From DATFJC01 sp964528795 (GTDB lineage: Bacteria; Patescibacteriota; Patescibacteriia; UBA2591; UBA6264), in the NCBI GenBank assembly GCA_964528795.1, contig CAZGUY010000007.1:1-31917 (forward strand): a stretch of 31,917 bases of DNA, in the 5' to 3' direction. Shown one piece after another: positions 27,133 to 31,917 of this stretch (its first letter is position 1; every line of letters starts with the position of its first letter). A program made the position numbers and the translations under genes. The notes under the pieces are model-generated. The model was not told the DNA's origin. It did not search any database and saw nothing but the letters and a program-made list of their open reading frames with translations.

Positions 27133-27558
27133 TTAAAAATCTTCATTATAATCTTTATAAAACAATAATTCTTTAGCTAATCTTTTGTAAGATTTAGCCC
27201 CTCTTGACTTTGGGGCATATTCTAAAATAGTCTTGCCATAACTAGGTGCTTCTGCTAAAGAAACATTTCTTGGAATAACGGTTTTAAAAATCCTATGTGA
27301 AAAATGTTTATACATTTCTTCCCAAACCTCNNNNNNNNNNNNNNNNNNNNNNNNNNNNNNNNNNNNNNNNNNNNNNNNNNNNNNNNNNNNNNNNNNNNNN
27401 NNNNNNNNNNNNNNNNNNNNNNNNNNNNNNGAATCTAAATCAATTAAAAGTACTTTTTTATTAAAATAAGCAAGATAAGCTGCCAAATTTATAGCCAGAT
27501 TTGTTTTACCTGTTCCTCCTTTTTGATTACAAACTGAAATAATAATAGGCTTTTTCAT
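27133..27558 (-). CDS. parA: Chromosome-partitioning ATPase ParA (Soj), interrupted by an assembly gap
   Basis: The N-terminal part has the deviant Walker A NQKGGTGKTNLAINLA and the next strand KKVLLIDLD. The C-terminal part has PRNVSLAEAPSYGKTILEYAPKSRGAKSYKRLAKEL, the classical Soj ending. The Walker B region and about 140 residues expected for a ~250-residue ParA fall inside the 100-N placeholder, so the true gap must be near 0.4 kb. It is not a shortened protein. Role: an ATP-dependent dimer that binds DNA non-specifically and moves ParB-parS complexes. It starts 5 bp after the upstream membrane-protein gene and is followed by parB. Confidence 0.93.
   Translation of the reverse strand: MKKPIIISVCNQKGGTGKTNLAINLAAYLAYFNKKVLLIDLDXXXXXXXXXXXXXXXXXXXXXXXXXXXXXXXXXXEVWEEMYKHFSHRIFKTVIPRNVSLAEAPSYGKTILEYAPKSRGAKSYKRLAKELLFYKDYNEDF
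27331..27430. other. Assembly gap (100 N) inside parA
   Basis: Placeholder of unknown size. The family length implies roughly 400 bp are missing here. Confidence 0.97.
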
Positions 27559-27563
27559 AAAAA

Positions 27564-27950
27564 TTAACCTTTAAAATAAACTAATATCATAGCAACCATT
27601 GCTCCGGTAAAATTTGCTATACAGTCAGTAATAGTATCAAATAAGCCAAGCTGCAAAGGTCCTACTGAAACATAGTTTGCTAATACATTATCTATAAAAT
27701 ATTCTCCTGTTTCCCAAAAGATAGTTATTAAAAATAACCCCCCTAAACAAATAAACGTCTTTTTTAAAAAACTAATATCCTTATTTTTAAGCCACCAAAA
27801 TAAAACAAAGAAAACACTAGCTCCAGCTAAAAAGTGAACTATTTCATCATAAAAATTTAGTTCATAATAAAATCTCCACCAACCTAAAATATGAATGATT
27901 AAAAATACCGGAATTGAAATTTTTAAAAATATTTTAATTTTTTCTTTCAT
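27564..27950 (-). CDS. Four-helix membrane protein, VanZ/DUF2238-like
   Basis: 128 residues from MKEKIKIFLK. A longer reading from an upstream ATG (28016) is rejected because that ATG lies in the hairpin and T tract of the preceding gene's terminator. About four membrane helices are visible. Polar residues are conserved in style with VanZ/DUF2238-type proteins: FYDEIVHFLAGAS, FWETGEYFIDN and LFDTITDCIANFTGA, i.e. D-x-x-x-H, W-E-x-x-E and D-x-x-x-D at helix ends. Function in this family is poorly known. A promoter lies 20-48 bp upstream and parA begins 5 bp downstream, so it is the first gene of the par operon. Confidence 0.7.
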   Translation of the reverse strand: MKEKIKIFLKISIPVFLIIHILGWWRFYYELNFYDEIVHFLAGASVFFVLFWWLKNKDISFLKKTFICLGGLFLITIFWETGEYFIDNVLANYVSVGPLQLGLFDTITDCIANFTGAMVAMILVYFKG

Positions 27951-27969
27951 AAAGTTAAACTTTATTTTT

Positions 27970-27998
27970 ATTAAATCAAATTTATTTAAAAAGGTCAA
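27970..27998 (-). promoter_or_regulatory. Promoter for the membrane protein-parA-parB operon
   Basis: On the minus strand TTGACC (27993-27998), 17-bp spacer, TTTAAT (27970-27975) with TG-A before it. The leader would be about 13 nt. It begins immediately after the terminator of the next gene upstream. Confidence 0.55.
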
Positions 27999-27999
27999 G

Positions 28000-28033
28000 A
28001 AAAAAAAGCGGCTCATTTTACAATAGCCGCTTT
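28000..28033 (-). terminator. Intrinsic terminator of the methyltransferase gene, enclosing its stop codon
   Basis: Perfect 9-bp stem AAAGCGGCT / AGCCGCTTT with an 11-nt loop, followed on the minus strand by a T run. The TAA stop of the gene sits in the loop. Confidence 0.88.
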
Positions 28034-28578
28034 ATTTGTTTGATTGGAAAAAACCAATTGGTCTTTTCTTTGTATTTTCGGTATTCACTCCCAAACCAAC
28101 TCAAAAGACATTTTTCTTCTTTATAAGAACAATACCAAATAAAAGGGAAACCTAAAAATAATACTACAAATAACAACCAACTTGAAAGACTAAGCTCAAA
28201 ACCAACCCCCATTAGCCATGTTCCTAAATAAATAGGATGTCTAATCCATGAATAAATTCCAGAGGTTACTAAATACTTTGGTCGAGATACATTTCGGCCA
28301 GTTTGCCAATTTTCACTTCCTAAAGTAAATCTAGCTAATACGCTTATTAAGACTCCTGAACCAAATATAACAAAACCTATAACATGGAAGGGTGTTAAAA
28401 GGTTACATACCAACGCGTTACAAAATAATTGATATATAACTACCACAACAGTTACAATCTCAGCTAGCATTAAAAAAATATAATATATTCCTGTCTTTAA
28501 TTGAGGCGTTTGTTTTATAAAAAGAACTGCTCTGGATAGAAAATAAATACCTACTCCTATTAAAAGAAAAACTTTCAT
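28018..28578 (-). CDS. Isoprenylcysteine carboxyl methyltransferase (ICMT/PEMT)-family membrane methyltransferase
   Basis: 186 residues and about five membrane helices. The C-terminal half has the family signature: TSGIYSWIRHPIYLGTWLMG (G-x-Y-x-x-x-R-H-P-x-Y), then EEKCLLSWFGSEYRKYKEK (E-E-x-x-L...F-G-x-x-Y-x-x-Y), which bind S-adenosylmethionine. Bacterial members methylate small or lipid-linked carboxylates or amines; the substrate here is unknown. It starts with a strong AGGAGG seven bases before the ATG and has a TTGACA-N17-TATCTT promoter divergent from the next gene, quite unlike the genes on its other side. Confidence 0.85.
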   Translation of the reverse strand: MKVFLLIGVGIYFLSRAVLFIKQTPQLKTGIYYIFLMLAEIVTVVVVIYQLFCNALVCNLLTPFHVIGFVIFGSGVLISVLARFTLGSENWQTGRNVSRPKYLVTSGIYSWIRHPIYLGTWLMGVGFELSLSSWLLFVVLFLGFPFIWYCSYKEEKCLLSWFGSEYRKYKEKTNWFFPIKQIKRLL

Positions 28579-28612
28579 TTCTGCCTCCTTTCTTTTTTAT
28601 TGAACTAATATA

Positions 28613-28641
28613 AAGATATCATAAATTAACCAATTTGTCAA
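28613..28641 (-). promoter_or_regulatory. Promoter for the methyltransferase gene
   Basis: On the minus strand TTGACA (28636-28641), 17-bp spacer, TATCTT (28613-28618) with TG-A before it. Its -35 is 10 bp from the -35 of the divergent promoter, in mirror-image arrangement. Confidence 0.75.
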
Positions 28642-28651
28642 CTTATTAGGG

Positions 28652-28680
28652 TTGACAAAAGGGGTATTTTTTGCTATTAT
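28652..28680 (+). promoter_or_regulatory. Promoter for the beta-barrel-like gene
   Basis: TTGACA (28652-28657), 17-bp spacer, TATTAT (28675-28680). The leader is about 50 nt and ends in AGGAGGAAAGG (from 28726), which fixes the ATG at 28737. Confidence 0.8.
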
Positions 28681-28736
28681 TTTAATAGAATTGATCATTA
28701 AAAAAATAAATATAAAACATAAATAAGGAGGAAAGG

Positions 28737-29656
28737 ATGAGAAAAATGTTAATAGTGTTAATGATGGTTTTGTTGCCCCTTAGTTTGTTAATTGGGAAAG
28801 AAATTTCCTTTTTTAGTTACAGTTCATTAGATGTGCCTATAAAAAGTGGAAAAAATTTTAAATTTGATTGGTTAAGAATTGGATTTGAAAAAGAATTTAG
28901 TAAAAACTTTTTTGCTTCTGCTACTTACGATTTAGCAACTGATCAAATGAGTTTTGGCTATGTTGGTGCCAACGCTAAGGTGCCTCATGGAACCCTTACC
29001 TTGCTTACTGGTCAATTTTTAAACCCAATTGCTTACACTTTTGCTGCCCGTAAAGCAATTCCTATTACAAGATGGCCCATGACACTAAACTATTTTAGTC
29101 TGAGTTCTAAAGGAATTTATGCTCAATATGATAACTCGTTTTTTACTATAAGAGCTGCTCATTATAATAGTGGCTTATCTGCGAGCTTGATTATAAGTAA
29201 GCTTGGATTATTTTGGGAAAAGGATATAGGNNNNNNNNNNNNNNNNNNNNNNNNNNNNNNNNNNNNNNNNNNNNNNNNNNNNNNNNNNNNNNNNNNNNNN
29301 NNNNNNNNNNNNNNNNNNNNNNNNNNNNNNTATCTGCGAGCTTGATTATAAGTAAGCTTGGATTATTTTGGGAAAAGGATATAGGTTATGGTGGATCTAT
29401 TAATATTCCTATAAGTAATATAAAAACAAAAATAGGAATGGCTGATAAAATGGAAGAAACCTATTCTTTTGTCAGAGTAAAACTTCCTGTTATTAATTCT
29501 CTTTCTTTCATAAGCCAAGTAGACTACTTAAAAGGAATTAATAAAAGTTACTATTTATCCGGATTCACATACAAGTATAGTAAAAATTCATTTTTGAAAG
29601 CTTATTATGACACCAAAGCTGATAGAGTTGATCTTAAAATTACTTACTCATTTTAG
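28737..29656 (+). CDS. Secreted beta-barrel-like (porin-like) protein, split only by a spurious gap
   Basis: The flanks of the internal N run overlap by 55 identical bases; removing the N run and one copy leaves 765 bp, an intact frame of 254 residues. Residues 1-20 are a signal peptide (LIVLMMVLLPLSLLIG). The remainder is rich in alternating polar/hydrophobic strands with aromatic girdles (FDWLRIGFEKEF, FFASATYDLA, SFISQVDYLKG, YYLSGFTYKY) and ends in VDLKITYSF, a final strand with terminal Phe like that recognised by outer-membrane barrel assembly. No Cys. Family not recognised. A two-membrane host would fit; most CPR are thought to lack an outer membrane. It is monocistronic with a strong ribosome binding site and terminator. 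Confidence 0.65.
29176..29385 (+). repeat. 55-bp contig-end overlap duplicated around a gap
   Basis: 29176-29230 and 29331-29385 are identical over 55 bp and directly flank the 100-N run. This is an unmerged overlap between two contigs, not a biological repeat. Confidence 0.92.
29231..29330. other. Spurious assembly gap (100 N)
   Basis: The adjoining contig ends overlap by 55 bp, so no sequence is missing here. Joining them keeps the reading frame. Confidence 0.92.
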
Positions 29657-29675
29657 AATCTCATCGAAAGATTAC

Positions 29676-29711
29676 AAGGCTAGCCAACAAAGGCTAGCCT
29701 TTTCTTTTTTC
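29676..29711 (+). terminator. Intrinsic terminator after the beta-barrel-like gene
   Basis: Perfect 10-bp stem AAGGCTAGCC / GGCTAGCCTT, 6-nt loop, then a T-rich tail (TTCTTTTTT). Confidence 0.92.
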
Positions 29712-29712
29712 T

Positions 29713-29746
29713 AAAAAAAGAGGCTCTAGGTATAACACCTAAAGCC
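29713..29746 (-). terminator. Intrinsic terminator after the coiled-coil lipoprotein gene
   Basis: On the minus strand GGCTTTAGGT pairs with ACCTAGAGCC (one mismatch) across a 5-nt loop, followed by TCTTTTTTT. It faces the terminator of the converging gene. Confidence 0.85.
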
Positions 29747-29762
29747 ATTTTGTAAATGCTAA

Positions 29763-30374
29763 CTAGTCTTTTTGGTCTTTTGAGAAATCTAAATATAATC
29801 CTATAAAAAGCAAGAGTAAAATCACTCCAATACCTAAACCAAGAACCCAATATTTCAATACCCGGGCTTCATGTTTGGCGGTTTTAAGCTTAGACCTTAA
29901 TACAGCAAGATCTCTTCTTGAGTTATCTAGTCTTTTTTTAGCAACAAACAAACTATCCGAAAGATCTTTAATATCATTAAAATACTTATCAGCTCTATCA
30001 GAAGCTATTTTTTTATCCTTTTTTAAACTTTCAATATCATTTTCAAGTACCGTAATAACTCTTTGTTTTTGAGATAATCTTCGACGAGACTTAGATACCG
30101 ACTGTTTGAGGTCCTCTTTCCCTTGAGAAACATTTTTAACTTCAGTTTCTAATTTCTCTTTTTCTTGTTCTAATCTATCTACTTTGGCTGCTTTTTTTTC
30201 AACTGAATCTATTTCTGCTTTTAAGGAGTCTACTTTAGATTCCTTTTGTTCTTTCATTACCTTTTGGTAGCCAGGATTCACTGGGGGCGCTCCGGTCATC
30301 TGCAAACAAGAACCTACAAAAAACATTCCAATTAACAAGACTACTAAAAGAAGACTTATTTTCTTTGTCAGCAT
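29763..30374 (-). CDS. Putative lipoprotein with long coiled coil and C-terminal membrane helix
   Basis: 203 residues. An N-terminal signal with lipobox-like VGSC (Cys23) suggests lipidation after cleavage. Residues about 45-170 are charged heptad-like sequence typical of a coiled coil (VDRLEQEKEKLETEVKNV, ENDIESLKKDKK). A second hydrophobic helix (about 176-195, VLGLGIGVILLLLFIGLYL) lies close to the C-terminus, with a short charged tail. The protein may therefore be held to membrane at both ends, like a strut or loop. Family not recognised. AGGAGG ribosome binding site, a TTGACA-N16-TATAAT promoter and a terminator make it monocistronic. If the Cys is not lipidated it would be a two-helix membrane protein. 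Confidence 0.7.
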   Translation of the reverse strand: MLTKKISLLLVVLLIGMFFVGSCLQMTGAPPVNPGYQKVMKEQKESKVDSLKAEIDSVEKKAAKVDRLEQEKEKLETEVKNVSQGKEDLKQSVSKSRRRLSQKQRVITVLENDIESLKKDKKIASDRADKYFNDIKDLSDSLFVAKKRLDNSRRDLAVLRSKLKTAKHEARVLKYWVLGLGIGVILLLLFIGLYLDFSKDQKD

Positions 30375-30413
30375 AATACCTCCTTTCTTATTTGATTGTA
30401 ATTACCTATCTTT

Positions 30414-30441
30414 ATTATAGGTATATTCCCTAATTTGTCAA
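30414..30441 (-). promoter_or_regulatory. Promoter for the coiled-coil lipoprotein gene
   Basis: On the minus strand TTGACA (30436-30441), 16-bp spacer, TATAAT (30414-30419), a near-perfect consensus promoter. The leader ends in AGGAGGTATT before the ATG. Confidence 0.88.
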
Positions 30442-30442
30442 G

Positions 30443-30475
30443 TAAAAAAGAAGGAGACGAGTTTTTCTCGTCTCC
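30443..30475 (-). terminator. Intrinsic terminator after the zinc-finger gene
   Basis: Perfect 9-bp stem GGAGACGAG / CTCGTCTCC with a 5-nt loop; on the minus strand it is followed by TTCTTTTTT. It separates the zinc-finger operon from the promoter of the next unit by only a few bases. Confidence 0.92.
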
Positions 30476-30493
30476 AAAATTAAATATTATACA

Positions 30494-30841
30494 CTAACTA
30501 TGCTTACAATCAATACAGTGTTTGCACACCGGTACAAGCTTTAAACGATCTAAAGGGATATCTTTACCGCATTCTTGACATTTACCAAAGTTTTCCGGAT
30601 CACTAATATACCGTTTAATAGCAGAAGTTAGACACCTATAGTAATCTGTTTCTCTTTCCACTTGTTCCAAATACACCTCAGATTTAGAATCTTTGACTTC
30701 CAAGGCGTTCATAATTTTGCAAGTTTTCTCAAGCTCCCCTTTTAAAGCTTTTCCAACCTGAAAGGCTCGTCGAGTCTCAGGGGTTATACTTGCCTTTCCG
30801 CCATTTTTAAAGCAGAAATTAATTTCAACATCTTGTTTCAT
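30494..30841 (-). CDS. DksA/TraR-type C4 zinc-finger protein
   Basis: 115 residues. The C-terminal segment GKCQECGKDIPLDRLKLVPV followed by CKHCIDC matches the zf-dskA_traR pattern (C-x2-C-G-x-x-I-P-x-x-R-L...P...C-x2-C), with a third Cys pair immediately after. Residues about 20-85 are helical and acidic/basic, as in the DksA coiled-coil region, but the N-terminal 20 residues (INFCFKNGGKASITPETRR) are unlike known members. DksA-family proteins bind the RNA polymerase secondary channel; whether this one does is inference. It is second in an operon, 21 bp after its neighbour, with GGAG before the ATG. Confidence 0.75.
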   Translation of the reverse strand: MKQDVEINFCFKNGGKASITPETRRAFQVGKALKGELEKTCKIMNALEVKDSKSEVYLEQVERETDYYRCLTSAIKRYISDPENFGKCQECGKDIPLDRLKLVPVCKHCIDCKHS

Positions 30842-30862
30842 AATTTTTCTCCTTTTTTAAAA

Positions 30863-31474
30863 TTAAAAGTCCTTTTTTACAAAAGTTGATAATGTAGCTT
30901 TTTTTTCAACTTCCCTCATAACAGTATCAAAGTGGATAGTGTTGTCATCTTCGTCCTTTATGGAGTTTTCAAAATAAACCTTTTTATCTGCAACCACTCT
31001 TATTTCTTGATTAATGGGTAATTTTCTTAAAGCCTTTTTAAGGGTTGGCCAAACATCTTTGTAAACTTTTAATTCAGTTTCCTTTCTATGAATAGGACAA
31101 AAAACTAAATAATGATCTTTTTTTTCTTTAATTTCTACTTTATGAGCACATTGGGCATGGATAATTATAAGCCCTTTGTCAGAATTTTCAAAGCAGAAAA
31201 AAAGATTTTTGCTGTCTTTAGTAACCCATTCAATAGAATCCGTATTAACATCCGGATCAATACTAATAAAACCTACTTTTACCGTAGAAAGATTTTTCAC
31301 AAATTCTTTTTTCTTTTTTTCAGATAGATCACTATCAATCAAAACAACTGTTGGTTTTTCAAGTTCAATTGCTTTTTGCAATAAATTAAGATCTGGTGCA
31401 ACATAGCAATAACCTTCTAAATCTCTTACATTCTTAGTCTGTAACTTATTGTTCTTACATACTATTACTTTCAT
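30863..31474 (-). CDS. Unknown cytosolic protein with a Cys/His cluster, operonic with the zinc-finger gene
   Basis: 203 residues, no signal peptide or membrane helix. I do not recognise the family. The N-terminal half alternates strands and helices (MKVIVCKNN, PTVVLIDSDLSEKKKKEFV, KVGFISIDPD), a Rossmann- or receiver-like rhythm. The middle holds HAQCAHKVEI and, about 15 residues later, VFCPIHRKE; the two Cys and nearby His residues could bind a metal. The C-terminal 60 residues are charged. Strong AGGAGG and a TTGACA promoter precede it. The next gene starts 21 bp downstream and has a zinc-finger, so a joint regulatory role is possible but unproven. Confidence 0.65.
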   Translation of the reverse strand: MKVIVCKNNKLQTKNVRDLEGYCYVAPDLNLLQKAIELEKPTVVLIDSDLSEKKKKEFVKNLSTVKVGFISIDPDVNTDSIEWVTKDSKNLFFCFENSDKGLIIIHAQCAHKVEIKEKKDHYLVFCPIHRKETELKVYKDVWPTLKKALRKLPINQEIRVVADKKVYFENSIKDEDDNTIHFDTVMREVEKKATLSTFVKKDF

Positions 31475-31532
31475 AATATTTCCTCCTTTTGTTAAGTTTA
31501 TTGTATTTAATTTTAAAGATTATTCTAATGTA

Positions 31533-31560
31533 ATACTACCATATTTAAAGATTTTGTCAA
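31533..31560 (-). promoter_or_regulatory. Promoter for the Cys/His protein-zinc finger operon
   Basis: On the minus strand TTGACA (31555-31560), 16-bp spacer, TAGTAT (31533-31538) with TG-G before it. Its -35 is 7 bp from the -35 of the divergent promoter. Confidence 0.75.
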
Positions 31561-31567
31561 GATTAAT

Positions 31568-31596
31568 TTGACAAAAAACCTATTAGGTGATAACTT
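31568..31596 (+). promoter_or_regulatory. Promoter for the CxxC mini-protein gene
   Basis: TTGACA (31568-31573), 17-bp spacer, TAACTT (31591-31596) with TG-A before it. Weak -10, strong -35. Confidence 0.6.
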
Positions 31597-31624
31597 AAAC
31601 TAAGAAAATTAATCATTTACTAAA

Positions 31625-31630
31625 AGGAGG
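31625..31630 (+). promoter_or_regulatory. Ribosome binding site selecting a GTG start
   Basis: AGGAGG six bases before GTG at 31637. No ATG is present at a suitable distance, so this site decides the start. Confidence 0.8.
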
Positions 31631-31636
31631 GTTAAA

Positions 31637-31870
31637 GTGAAAAAAATACCAAAAAAAGATTGGGAAGATTGTCCTTACTGTGATAATACTGGCATGATAG
31701 TTAAATTTAGACAAAAAGTTTTTCCTTTAAAAAATGCTAAAGGGAAAACAACCCCTATCTCTACATTAGAACCATCTCCTCATTATGAAAAATGTTTTTG
31801 GTGCCGCAAAAACCCAAAAAGCATTTACAACCAAAAAAAGTTAAGAGAAAAAGAAAAGGACGTTAAATAA
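31637..31870 (+). CDS. Small protein with paired CxxC knuckles (putative zinc ribbon)
   Basis: 77 residues from a GTG start. CPYCDNTGM at residues 12-20 resembles the Cys-rich C-P-x-C-x-G-T-G knuckle of DnaJ-type zinc fingers, and CFWCRKNP about 40 residues later supplies the second pair; together they could hold one Zn2+. The rest is basic (theoretical charge clearly positive, ending KKLREKEKDVK). No known family recognised. Monocistronic: own promoter, AGGAGG site, and a terminator whose stem includes the end of the coding sequence. A nucleic-acid-binding role is plausible, not shown. Confidence 0.7.
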   Translation: MKKIPKKDWEDCPYCDNTGMIVKFRQKVFPLKNAKGKTTPISTLEPSPHYEKCFWCRKNPKSIYNQKKLREKEKDVK

Positions 31871-31893
31871 AAACGTCCTTTTATTTTTTTTAT
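31854..31893 (+). terminator. Intrinsic terminator overlapping the end of the CxxC mini-protein gene
   Basis: Perfect 11-bp stem AAAAGGACGTT / AACGTCCTTTT with a 7-nt loop containing the TAA stop, followed by ATTTTTTTTATT. The remaining 24 bases of the window show nothing further. Confidence 0.9.
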
Positions 31894-31917
31894 TATTTAA
31901 AATTTTTATTTTTCTCG

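Noticed and set aside
27133..27558. A genuinely short ParA-like protein of 141 residues
   Set aside because: Both ends match full-length Soj/ParA; about 140 residues, including Walker B, are simply hidden by the placeholder gap.
27951..28016. Longer start for the VanZ-like gene at 28016 (MSRFFFLTF...)
   Set aside because: The extra codons translate the hairpin and T tract of the methyltransferase terminator; a promoter lies between and the first hydrophobic helix begins naturally at 27950.
1..31917. tRNA, rRNA or CRISPR arrays
   Set aside because: No cloverleaf-like sequence with CCA/TTC-type landmarks, no rRNA segment and no spaced short repeats were seen. Direct repeats present are domain duplications or contig overlaps.

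Overview
The window is AT-rich, with short intergenic spaces and small, densely packed genes. The gene content points to a bacterium of the Candidate Phyla Radiation (Patescibacteria, Parcubacteria-like). Indicators are a VirB2/TrbC-like two-helix segment fused to a giant Ig-like ectodomain, very large FN3 and IPT/TIG surface proteins, thrombospondin-3 loops, a small ribosomal protein bS21 next to yqeY, and almost no Shine-Dalgarno sequences in the first 28 kb. This assignment is an inference from domain style; no rRNA gene is present. Five runs of exactly 100 N are scaffold placeholders and cut several genes.

Layout. 1-224: start of a thpR-like gene on the minus strand, divergent from clpB. 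451-6164 (+): clpB, a secreted lysozyme-like protein with envelope repeats, a helix-hairpin-helix protein and fmt, tightly packed behind one promoter that carries a CIRCE (HrcA) operator, and closed by a hairpin terminator. 6278-6598 (-): a small two-helix membrane protein. 6671-9832 (-): mreC-mreD-mrdA, the cell-elongation genes. 9871-25421 (-): four or five very large surface-protein genes (TrbC-like pilin segment + Ig/IPT, FN3 array, pilin-like + Cys-rich + FN3, TSP3, and a ZU5-like/PsbP-like/wall-repeat protein). 25436-26126 (-): yqeY and rpsU. 26227-27950 (-): an integral membrane protein, parA and parB. From rpsU to mrdA every gene lies on one strand with spacers of 4-38 bp, or overlaps, so the surface block sits between translation genes and the elongation machinery.

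28018-31917 looks different. It holds short transcription units, each with a near-consensus TTGACA promoter, a strong AGGAGG ribosome binding site and its own intrinsic terminator: an ICMT-like methyltransferase, a beta-barrel-like secreted protein, a coiled-coil lipoprotein, a DksA/TraR-type zinc-finger protein operonic with a Cys/His protein, and a CxxC/CxxC mini-protein. The change in initiation signals at about 28.0 kb is abrupt and falls inside an ungapped contig. It may mark an acquired island, a separate expression class, or a chimeric assembly.

The most interesting biology is the surface system: large adhesin-like proteins that share domains with one another and with the stress-operon lysozyme-like protein, and that are co-oriented with mreCD-mrdA. 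The most useful technical finding is that the gap at 29231-29330 is spurious: the flanks overlap by 55 bp, and merging them restores one intact 254-residue reading frame.
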